Origin: Palaemon carinicauda
Lineage: Eukaryota; Arthropoda; Malacostraca; Decapoda; Palaemonidae
NCBI RefSeq assembly: GCF_036898095.1
Contig: NC_090744.1
Location: forward strand, 8,714,132 to 8,778,131
Reading direction: 5' to 3'
Length of the DNA stretch: 64,000 bases
Position numbers and translations under genes: made by a program
In this document: positions 21,601 to 35,339 of the stretch, one piece after another
Layout: the number at the start of each line of letters is the position of its first letter
How positions within the stretch are numbered: the stretch's first letter is position 1
Notes under the pieces: model-generated
Database searches by the model: none
What the model was told of the DNA's origin: nothing
What the model saw: only the letters and a program-made list of their open reading frames with translations

Positions 21601-24600
21601 AGTTAGTTAAGGTGAGGTAATTAAGGAGAGAGTAGTGAAGGTAGTTAAGGTGAGGTAATTCAGGAGAGAGTAGTGAAGGTAGTTAAGGTGAGGTAATTAA
21701 GGAGAGAGTAGTGAAGGTAGTTAAGGTGAGGTAATTAAGGAGAGAGTAGTGAAGGTAGTTAAGGTGGGGTAATTCAGGAGAGAGTAGTGGAGGTAGTTAA
21801 GGTGAGGTAATTAAGGAGAGAGTAGTGAAGATAGTTAAGGTGAGGTAATTAAGGAGAGAGTAGTGAAGGTAGTTAAGGTGAGGTAATTAAGGAGAGGGTA
21901 GTGAAGGTAGTTAAGGTGAGGTAATTAAGGAGATAGTTAGTTAAAGTGAGGTAATTAAGGAGAGAGTAGTGAAGGTAGTTAAGGTGAGGTAATTAAGGAG
22001 AGAGTAGTGAAGGTAGTTAAGGTGAGGTAATTAAGGAGAGAGTAGTGAAGGTAGTTAAGGTGAGGTAATTATGGAGATAGTTAGTTAAAGTGAGGCAATT
22101 AAGGAGAGAGTAGTGAAGGTAGTTAAGGTGAGGTAATTAAGGAGAGAGTAGTGAAGGTATGTAAGGTGAGGTAATTAAGGAGAGAGTAGTGAAGGTAGTT
22201 AAGGTGAGGTAATTAAGGAGAGAGTAGTGAAGGTAGTTAAGGTGAGGTAATTAAGGAGAGAGTAGTGAAGGTAGTTAAGGTGAGGTAATTAAGGAGAGAG
22301 TAGTGATGGTAGTTAAGGTGAGGTAATTAAGGAGAGAGTAGTGAAGGTAGGTAAGGTGAGGTAATTAAGGAGAGAGTAGTGAAGGTAGTTAAGGTGAGGT
22401 AATTAATGAGAGAGTAGTGAAGGTAGGTAAGGTGAGGTAATTAAGGAGAGAGTAGTGAAAGTAGTTAAGGTGAGGTAATTAAGGAGAGAGTAGTGAAGGT
22501 AGTTAAGGTGAGGTAATTAAGGAGAGAGTAGTGAAGGTAGATAAGGTGAGGTAATTAAGGAGAGAGTAGTGAAGGTAGTTAAGGTGAGGTAATTAAGGAG
22601 AGAGTACTGAAGGTAGTCAAGGTGAGGTAATTAAGGAGAGAGTAGTGAAGGTAGGTAAGGTGAGGTAATTAAGGAGAGAGTAGTGAAGGTAGTCAAGGTG
22701 AGGTAATTAAGGAGAGAGTAGTGAAGGTAGTTAGGGTAAGGTAATTAAGGAGAGAGTAGTGAAGGTAGTTAAGGTGAGGTAATTAAAGAGAGAGTAGTGA
22801 AGGTAGTAAGTTGAGGTAATTAAGGAGATAGTTAGTTAAGGTGAGGTAATTAAGGAGAGAGTAGTGAAGGTAGTTAAGGTGAGGTAATTAAGGAGAGTAG
22901 TGAAGGTAGTTAAGGTGAGGTAATTCAGGAGAGAGTAGTGAAGGTAGTTAAGGTGAGGTAATTGAGGAGATAGTTAGTTAAGGTGAGGTACTTAAGGAGA
23001 GAGTAGTGAAGGTAGTTAAGGTGAGGTAATTAAGGAGAGAGTAGTGAAGGTAGGTAAGGTGAGGTAATTAAGGAGAGAGTAGTGAAGGTAGTTAAGGTGA
23101 GGTAATTAAGGAGAGAGTAGTGAAGGTAGTTAGGGTGAGGTAATTAAGGAGAGAGTAGTGAAGGTATTTAAGGTGAGGTAATTAATGAGAAAGTAGTGAA
23201 AGTAGTAAAGGTGAGGTAATTCAGGACAGAGTAGTGAAAGTAGTTAAGGTGAGGTAATTAAGGAGATAGTTAGTTAAGGTGAGGTAATTAAGGAGAGAGT
23301 AGTGAAGGTAGTTAAGGTGAGGTAATTAGGAGAGGGTAGTGAAGGTAGTTAAGGTGAGGTAATTAAGGAGAGAGTAGTGAAGGTAGTTAAGGTGAGGTAA
23401 TTAAGGAGAGAGTAGTGAAGGTAGTTAAGGTGAGGTAATTCAGGAGAGAGTAGTGAAGGTAGTTAAGGTGAGGTAATTAAGGAGATAGTTAGTTAAGGTG
23501 AGGTAATTAAGGAGATAGTTAGTTAAGGTGAGTAATTAGGGAGAGAGTAGTGAAGGTAGTTAAGGTGATGGTAATTAAGGAGAGAGTAGTGAAGGTAGTT
23601 AAGGTGGGTAATTCAGGAGAGAGTAGTGAAGGTAGTTAAAGTGAGGTAATTAAGGAGAGAGTTAGTTAAGGTGAGGTAATTAAGGAGAGAGTAGTGAAGG
23701 TAGTTAAGGTGAGGTAATTAAGGAGAGTAGTGAATGTAGTTAAGGTGAGGTAATTCAGGAGAGAGTAGTGAAGGTAGTTAAGGTGAGGTAATTAAGGAGA
23801 TAGTTAGTTAAGGTGAGGTAATTAAGGAGAGAGTAGTGAAGGTAGTTAAGGTGAGGTAATTAAGGAGAGAGTAGTGAAGGTAGTTAAGGTGAGGTAATTA
23901 AGGAGAGAGTAGTGAAGGTAGTTAAGGTGAGGTAATTAAGGAGAGAGTAGTGAAGGTAGTTAGGGTGAGGTAATTATGGAGATAGTTAGTTAAAGTGAGG
24001 CAATTAAGGAGAGAGTAGTGAAGGTAGTTAAGGTGAGGTAATTAAGGAGAGAGTAGTGAACGTATGTAAGGTGAGGTAATTAAGGAGAGAGTAGTGAAGG
24101 TAGTTAAGGTGAGGTAATTAAGGAGAGAGTAGTGAAGGTAGTTAAGGTGAGGTAATTAAGGAGAGAGTAGTGAAGGTAGTTAAGGTGAGGTAATTAAGGA
24201 GAGAGTAGTGATGGTAGTTAAGGTGAGGTAATTAAGGAGAGAGTAGTGAAGGTAGGTAAGGTGAGGTAATTAAGGAGAGAGTAGTGAAGGTAGTTAAGGT
24301 GAGGTAATTAATGAGAGATAGTGAAGGTAGGTAAGGTGAGGTAATTAAGGAGAGAGTAGTGAAAGTAGTTAAGGTGAGGTAATTAAGGAGAGAGTAGTGA
24401 AGGTAGTTAAGGTGAGGTAATTAAGGAGAGAGTAGTGAAGGTAGATAAGGTGAGGTAATTAAGGAGAGAGTAGTGAAGGTAGTTAAGGTGAGGTAATTAA
24501 GGAGAGAGTACTGAAGGTAGTCAAGGTGAGGTAATTAAGGAGAGAGTAGTGAAGGTAGGTAAGGTGAGGTAATTAAGGAGAGAGTAGTGAAGGTAGTCAA

Positions 24601-24940
24601 GGTGAGGTAATTAAGGAGAGAGTAGTGAAGGTAGTTAGGGTAAGGTAATTAAGGAGAGAGTAGTGAAGGTAGGTAAGGTGAGGTAATTAAAGAGAGAGTA
24701 GTGAAGGTAGTAAAGTTGAGGTTATTAAGGAGATAGTTAGTTAAGGTGAGGTAATTAAGGAGAGAGTAGTGAAGGTAGTTAAGGTGAGGTAATTAAGGAG
24801 AGTAGTGAAGGTAGTTAAGGTGAGGTAATTCAGGAGAGAGTAGTGAAGGTAGTTAAGGTGAGGTAATTGAGGAGATAGTTAGTTAAGGTGAGGTACTTAA
24901 GGAGAGAGTAGTGAAGGTAGTTAAGGTGAGGTAATTAAGG
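12661..24940. repeat. Variant-rich zone of the 38-bp array with ~1.8-1.9-kb blocks
   Basis: Linked variant sets recur. The AGTAAAGG...TTCAGGACAGAG marker falls at 13560 and 15400 (1,840 apart). The ATGGAGATAG...GAGGCAATT set falls at 22071 and 23976 (1,905 apart), and the GTGATGG variant at 22305 and 24210 has the same spacing. This indicates duplication of multi-unit blocks rather than independent mutation. Confidence 0.8.
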
Positions 24941-27900
24941 AGAGAGTAGTGAAGGTAGTTAAGGTGAGGTAATTAAGGAGAGAGTAGTGAAGGTAGTTAA
25001 GGTGAGGTAATTAAGGAGAGAGTAGTGAAGGTAGTTAAGGTGAGGTAATTAAGGAGAGAGTAGTGAAGGTAGTTAAGGTGAGGTAATTAATGAGAAAGTA
25101 GTGAAGGTAGTTAAGGTGAGGTAATTCAGGACAGAGTAGTGAAGTAGTTAAGGTGAGGTAATTAAGGAGATAGTTAGTTAAGGTGAGGTAATTAAGGAGA
25201 GAGTAGTGAAGGTAGTTAAGGTGAGGTAATTAAGGAGAGAGTAGTGAAGGTAGTTAAGGTGAGGTAATTAAGGAGAGAGTAGTGAAGGTAGTTAAGGTGA
25301 GGTAATTAAGGAGAGAGTAGTGAAGGTAGTTAAGGTGAGGTAATTAAGGAGATAGTAGTTAAGGTGAGGTAATTAAGGAGATAGTTAGTTAAGGTGAGGT
25401 AATTAGGAGAGAGTAGTGAAGGTAGTTAAGGTGATGTAATTAGGAGAGAGTAGTGAAGGTAGTTAAGGTGAGGTAATTAAGGAGAGAGTAGTGAAGGTAG
25501 TTAAGGTGAGGTAATTAAGGAGAGAGTTAGTTAAGGTGAGGTAATTAAGGAGAGAGTAGTGAAGGTAGTTAAGGTGAGGTAATTAAGGAGAGAGTAGTGA
25601 AGGTAGTTAAGGTGAGGTAATTCAAGGAGAGAGTAGTGAAGGTAGTTAAGGTGAGGTAATTAAGGAGATAGTTAGTTAAGGTGAGGTAATTAAGGAGAGA
25701 GTAGTGAAGGTAGTTAAGGTGAGGTAATTAAGGAGAGAGTAGTGAAGGTAGTTAAGGTGAGGTAATTAAGGAGAGAGTAGTGAAGGTAGTTAAGGTGAGG
25801 TAATTAAGGAGAGAGTAGTGAAGGTAGTTAAGGTGAGGTAATTAAGGAGAGAGTAGTGAAGGTAGTTAAGGTGAGGTAATTAAGGAGAGAGTAGTGAAGG
25901 TAGTTAAGGTGAGGTAATTAAGGAGAGAGTAGTGAAGGTAGTTAAGGTGAGGTAATTAAGGAGAGAGTAGTGAAGGTAGTTAAGGTGAGGTAATTAAGGA
26001 GAGAGTAGTGAAGGTAGTTAAGGTGAGGTAATTAAGGAGAGAGTAGTGAAGGTAGTTAAGGTGAGGTAATTAAGGAGAGAGTAGTGAAGGTAGTTAAGGT
26101 GAGGTAATTAAGGAGATAGTGAAGGTAGTTAAGGTGAGGTAATTAAGGAGAGAGTAGTGAAGGTAGTTAAGGTGAGGTAATTAAGGAGAGAGTAGTGAAG
26201 GTAGTTAAGGTGAGGTAATTAAGGAGAGAGTAGTGAAGGTAGTTAAGGTGAGGTAATTAAGGAGAGAGTAGTGAAGGTAGTTAAGGTGAGGTAATTAAGG
26301 AGAGAGTAGTGAAGGTAGTTAAGGTAGGGTAATTCAGGAGAGAGTAGTGAAGGTAGTTAAGGTGAGGTAATTAAGGAGAGTAGTGAAGGTAGTTAAGGTG
26401 AGGTAATTAAGGAGAGAGTAGTGAAGGTAGTTAAGGTGAGGTAATTAAGGAGAGAGTAGTGAAGGTAGTTAAGGTGGGGAATTCAGAGAGAGTAGTGAAG
26501 GTAGTTAAGGTGAGGTAATTAAGGAGAGAGTAGTGAAGGTAGTTAAGGTGAGGTAATTAAGGAGAGAGTAGTGAAGGTAGTTAAGGTGAGGTAATTAAGG
26601 AGAGAGTAGTAGTTAAGGTGAGGTAATTAAGGAGAGAGTAGTGAAGGTAGTTAAGGTGAGGTAATTAAGGAGAGAGTAGTGAAGGTAGTTAAGGTGAGGT
26701 AATTAAGGAGAGAGTAGTGAAGGTAGTTAAGGTGAGGTAATTAAGGAGAGTAGTTAGTTAAGGTGAGGTAATTAAGGAGAGAGTAGTGAAGGTAGTTAAG
26801 GTGAGGTAATTAAGGAGAGAGTAGTGAAGGTAGTTAAGGTGAGGTAATTAAGGAGAGAGTAGTGAAGGTAGTTAAGGTGAGGTAATTAAGGAGAGAGTAG
26901 TGAAGGTAGTTAAGGTGAGGTAATTAAGGAGAGAGTAGTGAAGGTAGTTAAGGTGAGGTAATTAAGGAGAGAGTAGTGAAGGTAGTTAAGGTGAGGTAAT
27001 TAAGGAGAGAGTAGTGAAGGTAGTTAAGGTGAGGTAATTAAGGAGAGAGTAGTGAAGGTAGTTAAGGTGAGGTAATTAAGGAGAGAGTAGTGAAGGTAGT
27101 TAAGGTGAGGTAATTCAGGAGAGAGTAGTGAAGGTAGTTAAGGTGAGGTAATTAAGGAGAGAGTAGTGAAGGTAGTTAAGGTGAGGTAATTAAGGAGAGA
27201 GTAGTGAAGGTAGTTAAGGTGAGGTAATTAAGGAGAGAGTAGTGAAGGTAGTTAAGGTGAGGTAATTAAGGAGAGAGTAGTGAAGGTAGTTAAGGTGAGG
27301 TAATTAAGGAGAGAGTAGTGAAGGTAGTTAAGGTGAGGTAATTAAGGAGAGAGTAGTGAAGGTAGTTAAGGTGAGGTAATTAAGGAGAGAGTAGTGAAGG
27401 TAGTTAAGGTGAGGTAATTAAGGAGAGAGTAGTGAAGGTAGTTAAGGTGAGGTAATTAAGGAGAGAGTAGTGAAGGTAGTTAAGGTGGTAATTAGGAGAG
27501 AGTAGTGAAGGTAGTTAAGGTGAGGTAATTAAGGAGAGAGTAGTGAAGGTAGTTAAGGTGAGGTAATTAAGGAGAGAGTAGTGAAGGTAGTTAAGGTGAG
27601 GTAATTAAGGAGAGAGTAGTGAAGGTAGTTAAGGTGAGGTAATTAGGAGAGAGTAGTGAAGGTAGTTAAGGTGAGGTAATTAAGGAGAGAGTAGTGAAGG
27701 TAGTTAAGGTGAGGTAATTAAGGAGAGAGTAGTGAAGGTAGTTAAGGTGAGGTAATTAAGGAGAGTAGTGAAGGTAGTTAAGGTGAGGTAATTAAGGAGA
27801 GAGTAGTGAAGGTAGTTAAGGTGAGGTAATTAAGGAGAGAGTAGTGAAGGTAGTTAAGGTGAGGTAATTAAGGAGAGAGTAGTGAAGGTAGTTAAGGTGA

Positions 27901-30900
27901 GGTAATTAAGGAGAGTAGTTAGTTAAGGTGAGGTAATTAAGGAGAGAGTAGTGAAGGTAGTTAAGGTGAGGTAATTAAGGAGAGAGTAGTGAAGGTAGTT
28001 AAGGTGAGGTAATTAAGGAGAGAGTAGTGAAGGTAGTTAAGGTGAGGTAATTAAGGAGAGAGTAGTGAAGGTAGTTAGGTGAGGTAATTAAGGAGAGAGT
28101 AGTGAAGGTAGTTAAGGTGAGGTAATTAAGGAGAGAGTAGTGAAGGTAGTTAAGGTGAGGTAATTAAGGAGAGAGTAGTGAAGGTAGTTAAGGTGAGGTA
28201 ATTAAGGAGAGTAGTGAAGGTAGTTAAGGTGAGGTAATTAAGGAGAGAGTAGTGAAGGTAGTTAAGGTGAGGTAATTAAGGAGAGAGTAGTGAAGGTAGT
28301 TAAGGTGAGGTAATTAAGGAGAGAGTAGTGAAGGTAGTTAAGGTGAGGTAATTAAGGAGAGAGTAGTGAAGGTAGTTAAGGTGAGGTAATTAAGGAGAGA
28401 GTAGTGAAGGTAGTTAAGGTGAGGTAATTAAGGAGAGAGTAGTGAAGGTAGTTAAGGTGAGGTAATTAAGGAGAGAGTAGTGAAGGTAGTTAAGGTGAGG
28501 TAATTAAGGAGAGAGTAGTGAAGGTAGTTAAGGTGAGGTAATTAAGGAGAGAGTAGTGAAGGTAGTTAAGGTGAGGTAATTAAGGAGAGAGTAGTGAAGG
28601 TAGTTAAGGTGAGGTAATTAAGGAGAGAGTAGTGAAGGTAGTTAAGGTGAGGTAATTAAGGAGAGAGTAGTGAAGGTAGTTAAGGTGAGGTAATTAAGGA
28701 GAGAGTAGTGAAGGTAGTTAAGGTGAGGTAATTAAGGAGAGAGTAGTGAAGGTAGTTAAGGTGAGGTAATTAAGGAGAGAGTAGTGAAGGTAGTTAAGGT
28801 GAGGTAATTAAGGAGAGAGTAGTGAAGGTAGTAAGGTGAGGTAATTAAGGAGAGTAGTTAAGGTGAGGTAATTAAGGAGAGTAGTGAAGGTAGTTAAGGT
28901 GAGGTAATTAAGGAGAGAGTAGTGAAGGTAGTTAAGGTGAGGTAATTAAGGAGAGAGTAGTGAAGGTAGTTAAGGTGAGGTAATTAAGGAGAGTAGTTAG
29001 TTAAGGTGAGGTAATTAAGGAGAGAGTAGTGAAGGTAGTTAAGGTGAGGTAATTAAGGAGAGAGTAGTGAAGGTAGTTAAGGTGAGGTAATTAAGGAGAG
29101 AGTAGTGAAGGTAGTTAAGGTGAGGTAATTAAGGAGAGAGTAGTGAAGGTAGTTAAGGTGAGGTAATTAAGGAGAGAGTAGTGAAGGTAGTTAAGGTGAG
29201 GTAATTAAGGAGAGAGTAGTGAAGGTAGTTAAGGTGAGGTAATTAAGGAGAGAGTAGTGAAGGTAGTTAAGGTGAGGTAATTAAGGAGAGAGTAGTTAGT
29301 TAAGGTGAGGTAATTAAGGAGAGAGTAGTGAAGGTAGTTAAGGTGAGGTAATTAGGAGAGAGTAGTGAAGGTAGTTAAGGTGAGGTAATTAAGGAGAGTA
29401 GTTAGTTAAGGTGAGGTAATTAAGGAGAGAGTAGTGAGGTAGTTAAGGTGAGGTAATTAAGGAGAGAGTAGTGAAGGTAGTTAAGGTGAGGTAATTAAGG
29501 AGAGAGTAGTGAAGGTAGTTAAGGTGAGGTAATTAAGGAGATAGTTAGTTAAGGTGAGGTAATTAAGGAGAGAGTAGTGAAGGTAGTTAAGGTGAGGTAA
29601 TTAAGGAGAGAGTAGTGAAGGTAGTTAAGGTGAGGTAATTAAGGAGAGAGTAGTGAAGGTAGTTAAGGTGAGGTAATTAAGGAGAGAGTAGTGAAGGTAG
29701 TTAAGGTGAGGTAATTAAGGAGAGAGTAGTGAAGGTAGTTAAGGTGAGGTAATTAAGGAGAGAGTAGTGAAGGTAGTTAAGGTGAGGTAATTAAGGAGAG
29801 AGTAGTGAAGGTAGTTAAGGTGAGGTAATTAAGGAGATAGTTAGTTAAGGTGAGGTAATTAAGGAGAGAGTAGTGAAGGTAGTTAAGGTGAGGTAATTAG
29901 GAGAGAGTAGTGAAGGTAGTTAAGGTGAGGTAATTAAGGAGAGAGTAGTGAAGGTAGTTAAGGTGAGGTAATTAAGGAGAGAGTAGTGAAGGTAGTTAAG
30001 GTGAGGTAATTAAGGAGAGAGTAGTGAAGGTAGTTAAGGTGAGGTAATTAAGGAGAGAGTAGTGAAGGTAGTTAAGGTGAGGTAATTAAGGAGAGAGTAG
30101 TGAAGGTAGTTAAGGTGAGGTAATTAGGAGAGAGTAGTGAAGGTAGTTAAGGTGAGGTAATTAAGGAGAGAGTAGTGAAGGTAGTTAAGGTGAGGTAATT
30201 AAGGAGAGAGTAGTGAAGGTAGTTAAGGTGAGGTAATTAAGGAGAGAGTAGTGAAGGTAGTTAAGGTGAGGTAATTAAGGAGAGAGTAGTGAAGGTAGTT
30301 AAGGTGAGGTAATTAAGGAGAGAGTAGTGAAGGTAGTTAAGGTGAGGTAATTAAGGAGATAGTTAGTTAAGGTGAGGTAATTAAGGAGAGAGTAGTGAAG
30401 GTAGTTAAGGTGAGGTAATTAAGGAGAGAGTAGTGAAGGTAGTTAAGGTGAGGTAATTAAGGAGAGAGTAGTGAAGGTAGTTAAGGTGAGGTAATTAAGG
30501 AGATAGTTAGTTAAGGTGAGGTAATTAAGGAGAGAGTAGTGAAGGTAGTTAAGGTGAGGTAATTAAGGAGAGAGTAGTGAAGGTAGTAAGGTGAGGTAAT
30601 TAAGGAGAGAGTAGTGAAGGTAGTTAAGGTGAGGTAATTAAGGAGAGAGTAGTGAAGGTAGTTAAGGTGAGGTAATTAAGGAGAGAGTAGTTAGTTAAGG
30701 TGAGGTAATTAAGGAGAGAGTAGTGAAGGTAGTTAAGGTGAGGTAATTAGAGAGAGTAGTGAAGGTAGTTAAGGTGAGGTAATTAAGGAGAGAGTAGTGA
30801 AGGTAGTTAAGGTGAGGTAATTAAGGAGAGAGTAGTGAAGGTAGTTAAGGTGAGGGTAATTCAAGAGAGCGTAGTGAAGGTAGTTAAGGTGAGGTAATTA

Positions 30901-33900
30901 AGGAGAGAGTAGTGAAGGTAGTTAAGGTGAGGTAATTAAGGAGAGAGTAGTGAAGGTAGTTAAGGTGAGGTAATTAAGGAGAGAGTAGTGAAGGTAGTTA
31001 AGGTGAGGTAATTAAGGAGAGAGTAGTTAGTTAAGGTGAGGTAATTAAGGAGAGAGTAGTGAAGGTAGTTAAGGTGAGGTAATTAAGGAGAGAGTAGTGA
31101 AGGTAGTTAAGGTGAGGTAATTAAGGAGAGAGTAGTGAAGGTAGTTAAGGTGAGGTAATTAGGAGAGAGTAGTGAAGGTAGTTAAGGTGAGGTAATTAGG
31201 AGAGAGTAGTGAAGGTAGTTAAGGTGAGGTAATTAAGGAGAGAGTAGTGAAGGTAGTTAAGGTGAGGTAATTAAGGAGAGAGTAGTGAAGGTAGTTAAGG
31301 TGAGGTAATTAAGGAGAGAGTAGTGAAGGTAGTTAAGGTGAGGGAATTCAGGAGAGAGTAGTGAAGGTAGTTAAGGTGAGGTAATTAAGGAGAGAGTAGT
31401 GAAGGTAGTTAAGGTGAGGTAATTAAGGAGAGAGTAGTGAAGGTAGTTAAGGTGAGGTAATTCAGGAGAGAGTAGTGAAGGTAGTTAAGGTGAGGTAATT
31501 AAGGAGAGTTAGTTAGTTAAGGTGAGGTAATTAAGGAGAGTTGAGTTAGTTAAGGTGAGGTAATTAAGGAGAGAGTAGTGAAGGTAGTTAAGGTGAGGTA
31601 ATTAAGGAGAGAGTAGTGAAGGTAGTTAAGGTGAGGTAATTAGGAGAGAGTAGTGAAGGTAGTTAAGGTGAGGTAATTAAGGAGATAGTTAGTTAAGGTG
31701 AGGTAATTAAGGAGAGAGTAGTGAAGGTAGTTAAGGTGAGGTAATTAAGGAGAGAGTAGTGAAGGTAGTTAAGGTGAGGTAATTAAGGAGAGAGTAGTGA
31801 AGGTAGTTAAGGTGAGGTAATTAAGGAGAGAGTAGTGAAGGTAGTTAAGGTGAGGTAATTAAGGAGAGAGTAGTGAAGGTAGTTAAGGTGAGGTAATTAA
31901 GGAGAGAGTAGTGAAGGTAGTTAAGGTGAGGTAATTAAGGAGAGAGTAGTGAAGGTAGTTAAGGTGAGGTAATTAAGGAGAGAGTAGTGAAGGTAGTTAA
32001 GGTGAGGTAATTAAGGAGAGAGTAGTGAAGGTAGTTAAGGTGAGGTAATTCAGGAGAGAGTAGTGAAGGTAGTTAAGGTGAGGTAATTAAGGAGAGAGTA
32101 GTGAAGGTAGTTAAGGTGAGGTAATTAAGGAGAGAGTAGTGAAGGTAGTTAAGGTGAGGTAATTAGGAGAGAGTAGTGAAGGTAGTTAAGGTGAGGTAAT
32201 TAAGGAGAGAGTAGTGAAGGTAGTTAAGGTGAGGTAATTAAGGAGAGAGTAGTGAAGGTAGTTAAGGTGAGGTAATTAAGGAGAGAGTAGTGAAGGTAGT
32301 TAAGGTGAGGTAATTAAGGAGATAGTTAGTTAAGGTGAGGTAATTAAGGAGAGAGTAGTGAAGGTAGTTAAGGTGAGGTAATTAAGGAGAGAGTAGTGAA
32401 GGTAGTTAAGGTGAGGTAATTAAGGAGAGAGTAGTGAAGGTAGTTAAGGTGAGGTAATTAAGGAGAGAGTAGTGAAGGTAGTTAAGGTGAGGTAATTAAG
32501 GAGAGAGTAGTGAAGGTAGTTAAGGTGAGGTAATTAAGGAGAGAGTAGTGAAGGTAGTTAAGGTGAGGTAATTAAGAGAGAGTAGTGAAGGTAGTAAGGT
32601 AAGGTAATTAAGGAGATAGTTAAGGTGAGGTAATTAAGGAGAGAGTAGTGAAGGTAGTTAAGGTGAGGTAATTAAGGAGAGTAGTGAAGGTAGTTAAGGT
32701 GAGGTAATTCAGGAGACAGTAGTGAAGGTAGTTAAGGTGAGGTAATTAAGGAGATAGTTAGTTAAGGTGAGGTAATTAAGGAGAGAGTAGTGAAGGTAGT
32801 TAAGGTGAGGTAATTAAGGAGAGAGTAGTGAAGGTAGTTAAGGTGAGGTAATTAAGGAGAGAGTAGTGAAGGTAGTTAAGGTGAGGTAATTAAGGAGAGA
32901 GTAGTGAAGGTAGTTAAGGTGAGGTAATTAAGGAGAGAGTAGTGAAGGTAGTTAAGGTGAGGTAATTAAGGAGAGAGTAGTGAAGGTAGTTAAGGTGAGG
33001 TAATTCAGGAGAGAGTAGTGAAGGTAGTTAAGGTGAGGTAATTAAGGAGAGAGTAGTGAAGGTAGTTAAGGTGAGGTAATTAAGGAGAGAGTAGTGAAGG
33101 TAGTTAAGGTGGGGTAATTCAGAGAGAGTAGTGAAGGTAGTTAAGGTGAGGTAATTAAGGAGATAGTTAGTTAAGGTGAGGTAATTAAGGAGAGAGTAGT
33201 GAAGGTAGTTAAGGTGAGGTAATTAAGGAGAGAGTAGTGAAGGTAGTTAAGGTGAGGTAATTCAGGACAGAGTAGTGAAGGTAGTTAAGGTGAGGTAATT
33301 AAGGAGAGAGTAGTGAAGGTAGTTAAGGTGAGGTAATTAAGGAGAGAGTAGTGAAGGTAGTTAAGGTGAGGTAATTAAGGAGAGAGTAGTGAAGGTAGTT
33401 AAGGTGGGTAATTAGGAGAGAGTAGTGAAGGTAGTTAAGGTGAGGTAATTAAGGAGAGAGTAGTGAAGGTAGTTAAGGTGAGGTAATTAGGAGAGAGTAG
33501 TGAAGGTAGTTAAGGTGGGGTAATTCAGGAGAGAGTAGTGAAGGTAGTTAAGGTGAGGTAATTAAGGAGAGAGTAGTGAAGGTAGTTAAGGTGAGGTAAT
33601 TAAGGAGAGAGTAGTGAAGGTAGTTAAGGTGAGGTAATTAAGGAGAGAGTAGTGAAGGTAGTTAAGGTGAGGTAATTAAGGAGAGAGTAGTGAAGGTAGT
33701 TAAGGTGAGGTAATTAAGGAGATAGTTAGTTAAGGTGAGGTAATTAAGGAGAGAGTAGTGAAGGTAGTTAAGGTGAGGTAATTAAGGAGAGAGTAGTGAA
33801 GGTAGTTAAGGTGAGGTAATTAAGGAGAGAGTAGTGAAGGTAGTTAAGGTGAGGTAATTAAGGAGATAGTTAGTTAAGGTGAGGTAATTAATAGAGAGTA

Positions 33901-35330
33901 GTGAAGGTAGTTAAGGTGAGGTAATTAAGGAGAGAGTAGTGAAGGTAGTTAAGGTGAGGTAATTAAGGAGAGAGTAGTGAAGGTAGTTAAGGTGAGGTAA
34001 TTAAGGAGAGAGTAGTGAAGGTAGTTAGGGTGAGGTAATTAAGGAGATAGTGAAGGTAGTTAAGGTGAGGTAATTAAGGAGAGAGTAGTGAAGGTAGTTA
34101 AGGTGAGGTAATTAGAGAGAGTAGTGAAGGTAGTTAAGGTGAGGTAATTAAGGAGAGAGTAGTGAAGGTAGTTAAGGTGAGGTAATTAAGGAGAGAGTAG
34201 TGAAGGTAGTTAAGGTGAGGTAATTAAGGAGAGAGTAGTGAAGGTAGTTAAGGTGAGGTAATTAAGGAGAGAGTAGTGAAGGTAGTTAAGGTGAGGTAAT
34301 TAAGGAGAGAGTAGTGAAGGTAGTTAAGGTGAGGTAATTAAGGAGAGAGTAGTGAAGGTAGTTAAGGTGAGGTAATTAAGGAGAGAGTAGTGAAGGTAGT
34401 TAAGGTGAGGTAATTAAGGAGAGATAGTTAGTTAAGGTGAGGTAATTAAGGAGAGAGTAGTGAAGGTAGTTAAGGTGAGGTAATTAAGGAGAGAGTAGTG
34501 AAGGTAGTTAAGGTGAGGTAATTAAGGAGAGAGTAGTGAAGGTAGTTAAGGTGAGGTAATTAAGGAGAGAGTAGTGAAGGTAGTTAAGGTGAGGTAATTA
34601 AGGAGAGAGTAGTGAAGGTAGTTAAGGTGAGGTAATTAAGGAGAGAGTAGTGAAGGTAGTTAAGGTGAGGTAATTAAGGAGAGAGTAGTGAAGGTAGTTA
34701 AGGTGAGGTAATTAAGGAGAGAGTAGTGAAGGTAGTAAGGTGAGGTAATTAAGGAGAGAGTAGTGAAGGTAGTTAAGGTGAGGTAATTAAGGAGAGAGTA
34801 GTGAAGGTAGTAAGGTGAGGTAATTAAGAGAGAGTAGTGAAGGTAGTAAAGGTAAGGTAATTAAGGAGATAGTTAAGGTGAGGTAATTAAGGAGAGTAGT
34901 GAAGGTAGTTAAGGTGAGGTAATTAAGGAGAGTAGTGAAGGTAGTTAAGGTGAGGTAATTAGGAGAGAGTAGTGAAGGTAGTTAAGGTGAGGTAATTAAG
35001 GAGATAGTGAAGGTAGTTAAGGTGAGGTAATTAAGGAGAGAGTAGTGAAGGTAGTAAGGTGAGGTAATTAAGGAGAGAGTAGTGAAGGTAGTTAAGGTGA
35101 GGTAATTAAGGAGAGAGTAGTGAAGGTAGTTAAGGTGAGGTAATTAAGGAGAGAGTAGTGAAGGTAGTTAAGGTGAGGTAATTAAGGAGAGAGTAGTGAA
35201 GGTAGTTAAGGTGAGGTAATTAAGGAGAGAGTAGTGAAGGTAGTTAAGGTGAGGTAATTAGGACAGAGTAGTGAAGGTAGTTAAGGTGAGGTAATTAAGG
35301 AGATAGTTAGTTAAGGTGAGGTAATTAAGG
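24940..35330. repeat. Consensus-like zone of the 38-bp array with scattered small deletions
   Basis: Units here are mostly identical to the consensus; the TTCAGG and GGGG variants become rare. Departures are mainly losses of one or two bases in doublets or dinucleotide runs (AATTAGGAG for AATTAAGGAG, GTAGTAAGG for GTAGTTAAGG, GGAGAGTAG for GGAGAGAGTAG). This can reflect recent homogenisation or an imperfect consensus from collapsed long reads. Confidence 0.65.
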
Positions 35331-35339
35331 AGAGAGTAG

